Origin: a bacterium
Lineage (GTDB): Bacteria; Chloroflexota; Chloroflexia; Chloroflexales; Kallotenuaceae
Reading direction: 5' to 3'
Length of the DNA: 35,836 nucleotides
NCBI GenBank assembly: GCA_016781505.1
Contig: JADDQF010000149.1
Span: forward strand, 1 to 35,836
This document shows, in pieces, positions 14,108-22,499 of the stretch. The notes below the pieces were generated by a model that made no database searches, was not told where the DNA came from, and saw only the letters and a list, made by a program, of their open reading frames with translations. The stretch's first letter is position 1; each line of letters begins with the position of its first letter. The position numbers and the translations under genes are program-made.

Positions 14108-15994
14108 CTAGCCGCGTACGACGCCGAAGTACACAACGGCGACGAGCAGCACGACCAGGAGCAAGGCGAGTGCGATAATCAAGATGCGCTCCGAATCGAA
14201 CAAGCTTAGGTCGCCGCGCACGTTGTCGTCAAAGCCGATGATGGCCAGAGTTCGCGGCTTGTTGCGGAAGGTGTAATCCACCTCGGTGACGGGCGTGCCA
14301 CGAATGGTCAGCTCGGCGGCCACAATCCGCGTTTCTTCGCTGACACTCTTGGTTGCCTCTTCGATCAGCTCGTGCAACGGCTGCACGGCGTGCCACATCG
14401 GGTCGTGCACATCGATCGGCCCACTGCTGACCGGTTCGGAGCGCTCTTCAATCGTCCGCTGGGGCAGGCCCTCGATATCGTCGGTGTTTTGCCACAGTCT
14501 GCCCCGCCGAATGAACTGAAACACGCTGCTTTCCAACAGATTGCCCTGGCCATCGCACCGGTCGCACGGCAGCAGCGCTTGGCCGCCGCAGTCGGGGCAA
14601 TCCACGGTTTGCAGCTCCGAGTGCGTCCCCGTCGGCGTTTTAACCGCGCGCTTAATGTCCAGGGTGCCGCGACCCTGGCAGCGCGCGCAGGTGATGCGCG
14701 TCTCGCCTTTGCAGCGCGGACATACGCTGGATTTTTCGGAGTTTGGCACCGCGACTTCGGTTGGCGGTACGTCCGCAAAAGGCTCTTCCGGCACGGGCAC
14801 ATCGATCTGCCAGCGATCCGGCGCCTGCTTGCGGCTGGACACACGACTGCCGGAAAACGGCCGCTCGCGTGTTTCGGGATATGTGCGCGTCTCGTACAAC
14901 ACCTTGAGGTCGTAAAAATAGATGTTGTAGCTGACAACCTGGTCGATGCGAATCGCCTGTCCTAGCTGGCGGCGGCGGACCGGATTGTTGCCGCTCCAGC
15001 TGTCGAGCAAGCGCCGCACGCCTTCGCCGTTGTGCAGCTGGTTGGCTCGTTGTTGCGTGCGCGACAGAAAATCCGCGGTTAAACGACTACGCAGCACGAT
15101 CTCCAACGGATTTTCGAGCCATTGCCCTTCGGTGCCTGCCTCGCTTAGTGCATCGCCACCGCTGGGCTCCACCACGGAACGCAGCGCGCCGCGCAGGGCG
15201 GCAGCTGCTTGCGCAGCGCTGGGATAGCGCAGATGCGGTTGCGGCGCCATCATGCGCCGCAGCACGCGGTCTGCGGGTGCCAGCTCCGGATTTCGCACAG
15301 CGAGTGATGCCGGCTCAATGCCGGTGCCTGGCGGCACGTCGCCCGTAAGCATATGGTAAAGCACAGCGCCCAGCGCGTAGATATCCAACGACGCTTCTGG
15401 CGTGCGATCTTCAAAGGTTTGCTCGGGCGCGGCGTAGGGCGTGAGATAATCGGCCTCGTCCAGCTGCGACAGGTCCGGGCCGTCGGGTGTCGCTGCCAAG
15501 CTAAAGCCCGTCAGGTACGCCTTGCCATCCGCTTGCACCAAGATTGTTTGGGGCTGGACATCGCGGTGAATAATCTGTTGGCGATGCAGCTCGTCCAGCG
15601 CTTGCCCAATATGTGCGAAAATACGGATCGCCAATGGGGGTGCAAGGGGGCCCTGATCGAGCAATGTTTGCAACGGCTCGGCCTTGATGGGCGGCGTCAC
15701 CAAGTAGTAGCCGTAGCGTTCGTCGTGGCCGGCGTCCAACACAGGCACGATATGCGGGTGCTGCACGCGGGCAGCGAGCTTGGCCGCTAGCTGAAAGCGG
15801 CTGACTGCGATCCACCCTGAACGCCGCAGCACATGGACATGGACCTCGCGATCCAGCGTTTGGTGCCGCGCACTGTACGCCATGGCGAGCTCATCTTGCC
15901 CGATGCGCTCCCCGAGTTGATAATTTTTGATCTCAGCTCCCTCGCCGGCAGCCGATGATGCAGCAGCCTTAGCGGGCTGGCGAGAGCTTGCCAT
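14108..15994 (-). CDS. Ser/Thr protein kinase-like pseudokinase with DnaJ-type zinc finger and C-terminal membrane anchor
   Basis: Residues 24-272 have a eukaryotic-type Ser/Thr kinase fold (YQLGERIG; HPHIVPVLDAG; HRDVQPQT; YAAPEQ; DIYALGAVLYHMLTGDVP). Key residues are lost: the ATP-anchoring lysine of VAIK is His54 (REVHVHVL), the catalytic-loop Asn is Thr150, and the DFG motif reads TGFSLA, with Gly163 in place of the Asp. Only the HRD aspartate (145) remains, so this is probably a pseudokinase. Residues 426-485 hold four CxxCxG-type motifs (CPRCKG, CARCQG, CPDCGG, CDRCDG), the zinc finger arrangement of DnaJ. One membrane helix lies at about 598-625, near the end. ATG 15994 has AAGGG upstream and fits the promoter at 16024-16052; in-frame ATGs at 16021 and 16009 lie at or before the predicted transcript start. 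Confidence 0.85.
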   Translation of the reverse strand: MASSRQPAKAAASSAAGEGAEIKNYQLGERIGQDELAMAYSARHQTLDREVHVHVLRRSGWIAVSRFQLAAKLAARVQHPHIVPVLDAGHDERYGYYLVTPPIKAEPLQTLLDQGPLAPPLAIRIFAHIGQALDELHRQQIIHRDVQPQTILVQADGKAYLTGFSLAATPDGPDLSQLDEADYLTPYAAPEQTFEDRTPEASLDIYALGAVLYHMLTGDVPPGTGIEPASLAVRNPELAPADRVLRRMMAPQPHLRYPSAAQAAAALRGALRSVVEPSGGDALSEAGTEGQWLENPLEIVLRSRLTADFLSRTQQRANQLHNGEGVRRLLDSWSGNNPVRRRQLGQAIRIDQVVSYNIYFYDLKVLYETRTYPETRERPFSGSRVSSRKQAPDRWQIDVPVPEEPFADVPPTEVAVPNSEKSSVCPRCKGETRITCARCQGRGTLDIKRAVKTPTGTHSELQTVDCPDCGGQALLPCDRCDGQGNLLESSVFQFIRRGRLWQNTDDIEGLPQRTIEERSEPVSSGPIDVHDPMWHAVQPLHELIEEATKSVSEETRIVAAELTIRGTPVTEVDYTFRNKPRTLAIIGFDDNVRGDLSLFDSERILIIALALLLVVLLVAVVYFGVVRG

Positions 15995-16023
15995 TGCACT
16001 ACCCTTCATGTTTGGCTCCATTC

Positions 16024-16052
16024 AGTATAGGCCGTCACATGCTGCTGCGCAA
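16024..16052 (-). promoter_or_regulatory. promoter of the pseudokinase gene
   Basis: TTGCGC (16052-16047), a 17-base spacer and TATACT (16029-16024) on the minus strand. The transcript would begin near 16017, which supports the start codon at 15994 over that at 16021. Confidence 0.65.
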
Positions 16053-16111
16053 ATAAAGATATGACGTTGGAGGTCGAGTACACCACCAATTAACCAGGAA
16101 GTTTGAGATAG

Positions 16112-16140
16112 TTGTTATTTTAGCACATATGTACTAGAAT
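16112..16140 (+). promoter_or_regulatory. promoter of mevalonate kinase
   Basis: TTGTTA (16112-16117), 17 bases, TAGAAT (16135-16140). The ATG at 16156 is only 15 bases past the -10, so the leader would be about nine bases, just room for the AGGGAAG ribosome site. Confidence 0.7.
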
Positions 16141-16155
16141 CTCAATAGGGAAGCT

Positions 16156-17121
16156 ATGGCAACGAAAGCGACTGCACCAGGAAAAGTGATCTTATGTGGC
16201 GAACATGCGGTGGTGTATGGCCAGCCGGCCATTGCGCTGCCACTTCAAGATGTGCGCGCCACGGCGACCATCGAGGATCGACCGGCAGGGACCGGCCTGG
16301 CGATTCAAACACCAGATATTGGCGAACAAGGGCATGGGCCGGCGCCCACGCCGCATCCGTTCGCCGCGTTGATCGGCTTGACGTTGGCCCATCTGGGTCG
16401 CAGCACCAGCGTGGACATCGCGGTGACGCTGCGCTCGGCGATCCCGATCGCCAGCGGCATGGGCAGTGGCGCGGCGTTGGGCGCAGCTCTGGTCAAGGCT
16501 CTAGCCCACCATTTTGGCGCTGGCATTGCTCCGGCAGAGGTGTCACGGCTGGTGTATGAGTCGGAGCGGGTGTTTCATGGCACACCCAGCGGCATCGATA
16601 ACACTGTGGTCTCCTATGAGCAGGCGATCTGGTTTATGCGTGGGCGCACGGACGAAGCCGCGCCGACATTTGAGCCGCTGGTGATCAAGGAGCCCTTCAC
16701 GCTGCTGATCGCCGATACCGGCGTGCGCGCGCCCACCCATCTGTCAGTTGGGCGGGTACGCGAACAGTGGCTGCAGGCGCCCGAACACTTCAATCGGTAT
16801 TTTGCCGACATCGGTGCGCTTGCGGCCGAGGTGCGGGCATTGTTGGCGACGGGCAATGCCCAAAGGCTGGGCGCTGCCCTGGATCGTAACCAGGTGTTGC
16901 TCCGTCAATTGGGCGTGTCATCGCCGGAGCTGGAGCGCTTAATCGCTGCCGCGCGGGCGACCGGGGCGTTTGGCGCCAAGCTGTCGGGAGCCGGCGCAGG
17001 CGGCATCATGCTGGCTCTGGTCGACACTGCCAGCTGCGCTGCGGTGGCACGCGCACTGCAAGAAGCAGGTGCACAGCGCATTGTGCAAACCACGGTCGGT
17101 CAGCATAACGTGTTGTTCTGA
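16156..17121 (+). CDS. mvk: mevalonate kinase
   Basis: This GHMP-family enzyme phosphorylates mevalonate to 5-phosphomevalonate in isoprenoid synthesis, a pathway found in some Chloroflexi instead of or beside the MEP route. The 321-residue product shows motif 1, APGKVILCGEHAVVYGQPAIA (in pieces, residues 7-27), the ATP-binding glycine loop PIASGMGSGAALGAALVKAL (about 96-115; usually GLGSSAA), the GTPSGIDNTV substrate segment, and motif 3 KLSGAGAGGIMLAL near 275. The GEHAVV and PSGIDN motifs distinguish mevalonate kinase from other GHMP enzymes. Length is normal. It is monocistronic in this window; the -35 of the next gene's promoter overlaps its last codons. Confidence 0.93.
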   Translation: MATKATAPGKVILCGEHAVVYGQPAIALPLQDVRATATIEDRPAGTGLAIQTPDIGEQGHGPAPTPHPFAALIGLTLAHLGRSTSVDIAVTLRSAIPIASGMGSGAALGAALVKALAHHFGAGIAPAEVSRLVYESERVFHGTPSGIDNTVVSYEQAIWFMRGRTDEAAPTFEPLVIKEPFTLLIADTGVRAPTHLSVGRVREQWLQAPEHFNRYFADIGALAAEVRALLATGNAQRLGAALDRNQVLLRQLGVSSPELERLIAAARATGAFGAKLSGAGAGGIMLALVDTASCAAVARALQEAGAQRIVQTTVGQHNVLF

Positions 17122-17141
17122 TCCTGCCTTTCTGCTACACT
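17113..17141 (+). promoter_or_regulatory. promoter of the histidine-kinase-like gene
   Basis: TTGTTC (17113-17118), 17 bases, TACACT (17136-17141). The -35 lies inside the 3' end of mvk. The leader would be about 85 bases. Confidence 0.55.
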
Positions 17142-17232
17142 GAACCCAGTAGGCGTAGCAACACAACACCTAGCCTACGATGCAGCTGATACCGTTCCGC
17201 AGATGGCTAGCAGCTAGATTTGGTGGTTCGCG

Positions 17233-18378
17233 ATGAAGCGTTTCCTGAAGAATTACATGCTTGCGGTGGTCGCCCGTTGGAGTGCCTGGCTGGTTGTGCT
17301 CCTGTTACTATGGAACAACGGCGCCTTTAATGCTTCCAGCGAACCCCGCCACGCGCTTTCGCTCATGCTTTTGAGCTATACAACCATCTATGCCCTGCTT
17401 TGGACCCGTCAGCTGCCGCGCTTCGCTACCCGCACCAACGATGGCTCGGTTATTATTTTGTATGATCTTGTGTTGAGCGCGCTGCCGATGTGGCCGACGG
17501 GTGGCTGGACCAGCCCGTTCTTGCCGTTTGCCCTGTCTGTGTTGGTTGTGCCGACCGTAAGTCGTGGCTGGCGTGGCGGTTCGCTCGTCGCGGCAATTTT
17601 GCTCGCGCTTGATCAAATTATGCTGTGGACGATGCGGCCTAATCCTTGGGAAATTGCTACAAGCGAGCATAGCGTGCGCGTGTTTGGCCAAACCTTCTTG
17701 ATCGACGGGAGCATCGCCTTGCTTGGGCGGACCCTGTTGCCGTTTGGTTTGGTAGCTGTGATTGCGGGCCTGACCTCTTTATGGCAGCACTATGCCCGGC
17801 AAGTGGAACAACGCGCGCATCGGCCAGCGCCAAGCGTACAATGGGAGCATGCAACCGTCCGCTCAGTGTTGGGTGAGGCTGCGGAAGCCGGTCCGGCCTA
17901 CGCCAGAACCACAGGTGGTGCGCCCGAGCTGTCACGTCCCTGGAGCAAGGAACGGTCAAACCAGCCGACCTTGGAACGCCGCTCGTCCACCAGCGTCAAC
18001 GGCGCGCTGCGGCATCTTCGGCCGGAGCTGCAAGCGGCGGGGATAGCGTTGGCGGTGCAGCTCGAAGGCGACGAGGGGCGTGTGCCCAAACAGGTTCAGG
18101 CGCTGCTATGCAAAGCACTTGAGATTGCCCTGGACAATGTGGTCAGCCATGCCCATGCGCGCACGGTGGTTGTTGAGCTCCAATTTGGTCACGATGCCGC
18201 GGGGATAGTGGTTTGCGACGACGGTATCGGTTTTTACGATGGCACGGCCGAGCCGCCTGGCTTTCACCAGCTTAAGCGTTTGCGCTTTCGGGCCGTGGAG
18301 CTTGGCGGCGAACTCCGTGTGGAGGAACGTGCCGAAGGCGGCGTGAAGTTTGCTCTGCGTGTGCCCTTTGCGAAGTAG
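17233..18378 (+). CDS. NarL-type sensor histidine kinase homologue lacking the phospho-accepting His
   Basis: The 381-residue product has five or six N-terminal membrane segments (about residues 8-30, 40-58, 72-88, 96-110, 115-133, 158-185) and a C-terminal HATPase domain (about 285-381) with the N box (EIALDNVVSHAHA, Asn302), the G1 box DDGIGF (329-334) and a degenerate G2. Where NarL-type kinases have the dimerisation helix with LHDG, the sequence reads EHATVRSVLGEAAEAGPAYA, so the expected His is Gly214. The protein may still bind ATP but should not autophosphorylate at the usual site; it could act as a regulatory subunit or partner of another kinase. No response regulator is next to it. 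The ATG at 17233 has GGTGG upstream. Confidence 0.85.
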   Translation: MKRFLKNYMLAVVARWSAWLVVLLLLWNNGAFNASSEPRHALSLMLLSYTTIYALLWTRQLPRFATRTNDGSVIILYDLVLSALPMWPTGGWTSPFLPFALSVLVVPTVSRGWRGGSLVAAILLALDQIMLWTMRPNPWEIATSEHSVRVFGQTFLIDGSIALLGRTLLPFGLVAVIAGLTSLWQHYARQVEQRAHRPAPSVQWEHATVRSVLGEAAEAGPAYARTTGGAPELSRPWSKERSNQPTLERRSSTSVNGALRHLRPELQAAGIALAVQLEGDEGRVPKQVQALLCKALEIALDNVVSHAHARTVVVELQFGHDAAGIVVCDDGIGFYDGTAEPPGFHQLKRLRFRAVELGGELRVEERAEGGVKFALRVPFAK

Positions 18379-18508
18379 CCCCTTACGCGCATAGACCGTA
18401 CCGCCAAACCGCTTCAGATGCCTTCGTTAGCAGGTGATCACGTGCCGGTGTCCCCGCTTTGCGTTGTGCCAGTCTATGTTTGGGGCTGCCGTGTGCTCAC
18501 TGCTCCTG

Positions 18509-19174
18509 TTATGCACTCCCTGTTTCGCTATGGGGACTGGCGACGGGCTTGGATTCCGGCGAACCCTGCTCGCGTAAAAAGATGGACAGGACGATCATCG
18601 AGAACAAGGCCAAGAATTCACTCTGCCAATTTTGGAAGGACTCGAACCAGAATCGAGAAGTGCCGATGTATTCCATAGCTGATACCGCTTCACCGCCATG
18701 CTGGAGTTGCTCACTGCTGAAGTCCTCGGCGCCACCAATGGCGTGCAGAGTGAATGAGAACGCAAACAGCAGGACAAAGGTGATCAGCAGCGAGTGCTTA
18801 TACAGGCTCAGTCACATGCCACCACGACGGACTGGCCAGGGGGCATTGGGATCGTTTTGCGCTTGCCGGGGATCGGCATCGACGGCCTCCTCCTTGTCGG
18901 GGTCTTTCGACTCGGACGAGCCCCGCTGGATCAAAAACACCGTAAAGATCACATAGACCGCATCCTGCAAAAACTCACTCTCCCAATTCTCGAACACCGC
19001 TTCAATAAAGTGTCCTTCTCCCAAGTACTCACCTAAGCTCACGTGCGGTTGATTGTGATCTTGTTGATCCTGATTATAGCTGCGCCATCCGGTCAAGTAT
19101 TGGCCAACAAGGGTCCCGAGGAACAGGCCAAGCAAGGCTAACGACAAGCCGTTGTTACGCAGGAAGCGGGGCAT
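18509..19174 (-). pseudogene. DUF6766 family membrane protein gene interrupted by an in-frame UGA
   Basis: The full frame of 221 codons matches the two-repeat layout of DUF6766 proteins: each half has a membrane segment, a GWR/GGA-type turn, a FENWESEFLQ or FQNWQSEFLA segment, a second membrane segment and a QRGSSESKDP or EQGSPESKPV motif. The first half starts at ATG 19174 (AAGGAGGA three bases upstream) and ends at a UGA at 18814-18812, directly after the PWPVRRGGM linker. The second half continues in the same frame (LSLYKHSLLITFVLLF, GTSRFWFESFQNW) to a TAA at 18511-18509. A single TGG-to-TGA change, a real nonsense mutation, or a sequencing error explains it; the position is not a cysteine in the family as far as I recall. 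If only the first half is made, it is a 120-residue one- to two-segment protein (18812-19174). Function unknown. Confidence 0.8.
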
Positions 19175-19474
19175 ACGTCCTCCTTATAAAGCTGTACAAG
19201 GAGACTCGCTACTGCAAACCGTGTGCCGCATTCCCTTCCGATCATGAGTAGATGATTTCAATGGCTAGCAATGCTCAATGAAGATCAAAAGGTAGTGTGG
19301 CATGGCCATCCGATTTCTCTTCCTAAAAGGAAATGTCGGGCCCGCCCGTCATGGCGCAAAGGTCGAAGAGGCAACTGCGCTTTTTCAAGTTGCTGCGTGT
19401 CACACCACAAACGCCCGCGCGATGACATGCGGTATAATGGCCGCATCTGCCGTTCCCAGCTTATTGGAGAAGCA
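19175..19474. other. intergenic region upstream of gcvT
   Basis: These 300 bases hold the divergent starts of the DUF6766 gene and gcvT. A short GCGCA/TGCGC stem followed by TTTTTC (about 19354-19386) may be a weak terminator. I looked for the paired-aptamer pattern of a glycine riboswitch, which often precedes gcvT, and do not see one. Confidence 0.45.
19433..19438 (+). promoter_or_regulatory. -10 element of the gcv operon promoter
   Basis: A perfect TATAAT lies 36 bases before the gcvT ATG, giving a leader of about 30 bases with TTGGAGA as ribosome site. No good -35 hexamer is found 16-18 bases upstream, which would fit an activator-dependent promoter. Confidence 0.5.
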
Positions 19475-20572
19475 ATGAAGCGGACTCCACTCTACGATCG
19501 GCATGTCGCGATGGGCGCCAAAACCGTTGAGTTTGGCGGCTGGGACATGCCGGTGCAGTACACCGGAATTATTGAAGAGCACCAGGCGACGCGTAACGCC
19601 GCCGGCTTGTTTGATATCAGCCACATGGGCCAGATCAACGTTTACGGCCCCGATGCCCTGCGGTTTTTGCAGCATATCGCCACCCAAGATGTGGCCACCA
19701 TCGCAGAAGGTCTGGCCAATTATGCCCTGCTCTGCTATCCCGACGGCGGCATTGTGGACGATATTTTCATCTATCACCTGCCCCATTGCTATCTCGTCGT
19801 AGTTAATGCATCGAATGTTGACAAAGATTTTGGCTGGATGCAGGAGCATAGCCAGGGCTTTAACGTGCAGCTTGAAAATATCTCGGCTGCCACGACGATG
19901 CTTGCGCTGCAAGGGCCCAAAGCCGAAGCTATTCTGGACCGCGTCACCGATGTTGATGTGACCAAGCTCTGGTTTCATGGTGTGGTTGAGGGCGTGCTGT
20001 GTGGTGATGTCCCGGCCATTATTGCCCGAACCGGCTATACCGGCGAAGATGGTTTCGAGCTGTTTTTTGAAAACGCCTACGCCGAGCGCGTTTGGAATAG
20101 CTTGCTCCAAGAAGGGCAGGCCGACGGGCTGAAGCCGATCGGCCTTGGCGCTCGAGATAGCCTGCGGTTTGAGCCCAAGCTGGCCTTGTATGGGCATGAA
20201 ATCAGCGACCAGATCAATCCGTATGAGGCGGGCCTGGGCTGGGTCGTCAAGCTGGACAAAGGTGAATTCATCGGGCGGGAAGCGTTGCAGCGGATCAAGG
20301 CCGAAGGACCACGGCGGAAGTTGGTCGGGCTTGAAATGATTGGGCGCGGCATTGCGCGGCAAGGGTATCCCGTGGCAACGCCGGAGGGCGAGACCGTGGG
20401 CGAGGTGACCTCGGGCATGCCGGCGCCGACGTTGGGCAAAAATCTGGCGTTAGCGTTGGTCCGCGCCGATCTGGCCAAGCTCGGTACCGAACTCGACGTG
20501 GTGGTGCGAAACAAGCCCGTACGAGCCGTGGTTGTGAAAACGCCGTTTTATCAATCGCGCTATAAAAAATAA
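19475..20572 (+). CDS. gcvT: glycine cleavage system aminomethyltransferase (T protein)
   Basis: GcvT releases ammonia from the aminomethyl group carried on the H protein and passes the one-carbon unit to tetrahydrofolate. The 365-residue product starts MKRTPLYDRHVAMGAK and shows the family landmarks EFGGWDMPVQY, LFDISHMGQI, GIVDDIFIY (with the folate-site aspartate), TGYTGEDGFE, GARDSLRFE, YEAGLGWVVKLDK and GEVTSGMPAPTLGKN. Length is normal. The ATG at 19475 has TTGGAGA upstream; the frame stays open to 19271, but that part lies before the -10 element and has no family similarity. It leads the gcvT-gcvH-gcvPA-gcvPB cluster. Confidence 0.97.
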   Translation: MKRTPLYDRHVAMGAKTVEFGGWDMPVQYTGIIEEHQATRNAAGLFDISHMGQINVYGPDALRFLQHIATQDVATIAEGLANYALLCYPDGGIVDDIFIYHLPHCYLVVVNASNVDKDFGWMQEHSQGFNVQLENISAATTMLALQGPKAEAILDRVTDVDVTKLWFHGVVEGVLCGDVPAIIARTGYTGEDGFELFFENAYAERVWNSLLQEGQADGLKPIGLGARDSLRFEPKLALYGHEISDQINPYEAGLGWVVKLDKGEFIGREALQRIKAEGPRRKLVGLEMIGRGIARQGYPVATPEGETVGEVTSGMPAPTLGKNLALALVRADLAKLGTELDVVVRNKPVRAVVVKTPFYQSRYKK

Positions 20573-20584
20573 GGAGCGTTCACG

Positions 20585-20989
20585 ATGGCCTACAACACGC
20601 CGGATGATTTGCGGTATGCCAAAACGCATGAGTGGGTCCGCGTCGATGGCGATGAGGTAACGATTGGTATCAGCGATTACGCGCAGCAGGCTCTGGGTGA
20701 TGTCGTCTTTGCCGAGCTGCCGTCCGTCGGCCGCACCCTGAGCGCGGGTGAACCCTTTGGCGTGGTCGAGTCGGTCAAGGCGGCGTCCGATGTGTACGCG
20801 CCGCTCAGCGGCGAGGTGTCGGCGATCAACGAGGCGCTGCTGGATGCTCCCGAAACGCTGAACAGCGATCCGTATGGCGAGGGCTGGATGCTGAAGCTGC
20901 GGCCCAGCAATCTGGAAGGGGAGCAGAACCAGCTGCTGGATGCGGCGGCTTACACCCAGCACACCGAAGATGAGGCCAGCAAGCACTAA
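20585..20989 (+). CDS. gcvH: glycine cleavage system H protein
   Basis: GcvH is the lipoyl carrier that shuttles the aminomethyl group between P, T and L proteins. The 134-residue product has YAKTHEWVRVDGDEVTIGIS at the start, DVVFAELP, and the lipoylation site ESVKAASD with Lys65, followed by DVYAPLSGEV and DPYGEGWMLKL. Length and motifs are normal. It begins 12 bases after the gcvT stop; the AAGGAG ribosome site overlaps the gcvT TAA. A large perfect palindrome follows at 21039-21074. Confidence 0.97.
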   Translation: MAYNTPDDLRYAKTHEWVRVDGDEVTIGISDYAQQALGDVVFAELPSVGRTLSAGEPFGVVESVKAASDVYAPLSGEVSAINEALLDAPETLNSDPYGEGWMLKLRPSNLEGEQNQLLDAAAYTQHTEDEASKH

Positions 20990-21038
20990 CTGCCGGGCGG
21001 CTCCCAGGTTGGCTGTGCCCAGTGGAGGGGACGTGATT

Positions 21039-21074
21039 GCTGGTGGGGGCGTGATTAATCACGCCCCCACCAGC
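21039..21074. terminator. 36-bp perfect palindrome between gcvH and gcvPA
   Basis: Eighteen bases (starting GCTGGTGGGGGCGTG) are followed directly by their reverse complement, giving a stem of up to 16 bp with an ATTAAT centre. There is no T run, so it is not a textbook terminator. It may block or pause transcription between the T/H and P genes, protect the gcvTH mRNA from 3' decay, or be a protein-binding site. Confidence 0.6.
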
Positions 21075-21158
21075 ATCTGGAGCCGGGGATTTCGGTATAG
21101 TTAACATGGAAAGCGATCCAGCCCCACTGAAACCAGTTGTGGATTAGGACCAAGCAGT

Positions 21159-22496
21159 ATGTCACATTATATTTCTAATACCGAGCAGGACCGCAACGCC
21201 ATGTTGCAGGCGATCGGCGTAGCCGACGTCGCGGAACTGTTCGACGTCGTGCCGCAGGATGTGCGGTTCCCCCAAGTTGAGCTGCCCCAACCGCTGTCGG
21301 AGGCGGAGCTGCTGCGCGAATTGCGACGTATGAGTCAGCGCAATGCCAACGCGCAAACACATACCGTCTTTTTGGGCGCCGGGGCTTACAATCATTTCGT
21401 CCCTTCCGCCGTCGATGCATTGCTGCGCCGGGCCGAATATTACACCGCGTACACGCCCTACCAGCCCGAGCTCGCTCAGGGCACGCTGCAGGTCATTTTT
21501 GAATACCAGACGTTGATGTGCGGCCTGACCGGCATGGATGTCGCGAACGCATCGCACTACGACGGCGCGACCGCGATGGCCGAAGCGGCCGGCATGGCGC
21601 TCAATTTGACGCGTAACAAACGGACGATTTTGGTCGCGCCAACCGTTCATCCACAGTATCGTGCTGTGCTCCGTACGTATCTGCAGGGCCTCGGCGTGAC
21701 GATCAAAGGGGATGAAGATCCGGCTGTGTCGTTGGACGATGTGCTGGCGCAGATCGACGATGCGACTGCCGCGGTGATTGTGCAAACCCCGGATTTTCTG
21801 GGCCAGCTGCATGATCTTAAGCCGATTGCCGACAAAATTCATGCGGTAGGAGGCCTGCTGATCGCCACGATTGATCCGATTGCCCTAGGCTTGTTCCAAA
21901 CGCCAGGCGCGGCCGGTGCGGATATCGTGGTCGGCGAAGGACAATCATTGGGTATTCCGCTCAGCTACGGTGGGCCATATTTGGGCATCTTTGCCTGTAA
22001 AGAGCAATATGTGCGGCGGATGCCGGGGCGACTGGCGGGTGCGACGACGGATGTCGATGGGCAGCTGGGCTATGTGCTGACGCTGCAAACACGCGAGCAG
22101 CATATCCGCCGCGAAAAAGCCACCAGCAATATCTGCACGAATCAGGGCTTGATGATGCTGGCCTCGACGGTGTATACCTGTTTGATGGGCAAGCATGGCC
22201 TGCGCCGCGTTGCCGAGCTCTGCTATCACCGGGCGCACTATGCGGCCACTGAAATCGGCAACATTCCCGGCTTTGAGCTCCTTACGCCAGCTCCGTTCTT
22301 CAAGGAGTTTGCGGTGCGTACGCCGAAGTCCGTCCGGGAGCTTAATCAAGCGTTGGCCGAGCGTGGCATTATTGGTGGCTACGACCTCAAGCGCGATTAT
22401 CCGCATCTCGGCGACGCGATGTTGATCGCCGTAACTGAAATGAACTCCAAGGCCGACATCGATGCGCTGGTGGTGGTGTTGAAGGAGCTTGCATAA
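21159..22496 (+). CDS. gcvPA: glycine dehydrogenase (decarboxylating) subunit 1
   Basis: This is the N-terminal-half subunit of the split P protein, which decarboxylates glycine. The 445-residue product starts YISNTEQDRNAMLQAIGV and has FLGAGAYNHFVPSAVD, the YTPYQPELAQGTLQ segment, LTGMDVANASHYDGATA, GGPYLGIFACKEQYVRRMPGR (in pieces) and REKATSNICTNQ, all typical of GcvPA. It lacks the PLP lysine, which is on the partner subunit. A TATAGT at 21096-21101 is a weak promoter candidate between the palindrome and the gene. gcvPB follows after three bases, so the two subunits are co-translated. Confidence 0.97.
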   Translation: MSHYISNTEQDRNAMLQAIGVADVAELFDVVPQDVRFPQVELPQPLSEAELLRELRRMSQRNANAQTHTVFLGAGAYNHFVPSAVDALLRRAEYYTAYTPYQPELAQGTLQVIFEYQTLMCGLTGMDVANASHYDGATAMAEAAGMALNLTRNKRTILVAPTVHPQYRAVLRTYLQGLGVTIKGDEDPAVSLDDVLAQIDDATAAVIVQTPDFLGQLHDLKPIADKIHAVGGLLIATIDPIALGLFQTPGAAGADIVVGEGQSLGIPLSYGGPYLGIFACKEQYVRRMPGRLAGATTDVDGQLGYVLTLQTREQHIRREKATSNICTNQGLMMLASTVYTCLMGKHGLRRVAELCYHRAHYAATEIGNIPGFELLTPAPFFKEFAVRTPKSVRELNQALAERGIIGGYDLKRDYPHLGDAMLIAVTEMNSKADIDALVVVLKELA

Positions 22497-22499
22497 CCC

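Noticed and set aside
18595-18777. 60-codon minus-strand frame
   Set aside because: It is out of frame with the second half of the DUF6766 gene, which explains this stretch fully.
19175-19474. Glycine riboswitch before gcvT
   Set aside because: No paired-aptamer core or expression-platform terminator is recognisable between the -10 element and the gene.
19400-20362. 320-codon frame on the minus strand over gcvT
   Set aside because: Antisense shadow of gcvT with no ribosome site or motif.
21134-21142. DnaA-box-like TGTGGATTA
   Set aside because: One mismatch from the consensus and single; expected by chance.
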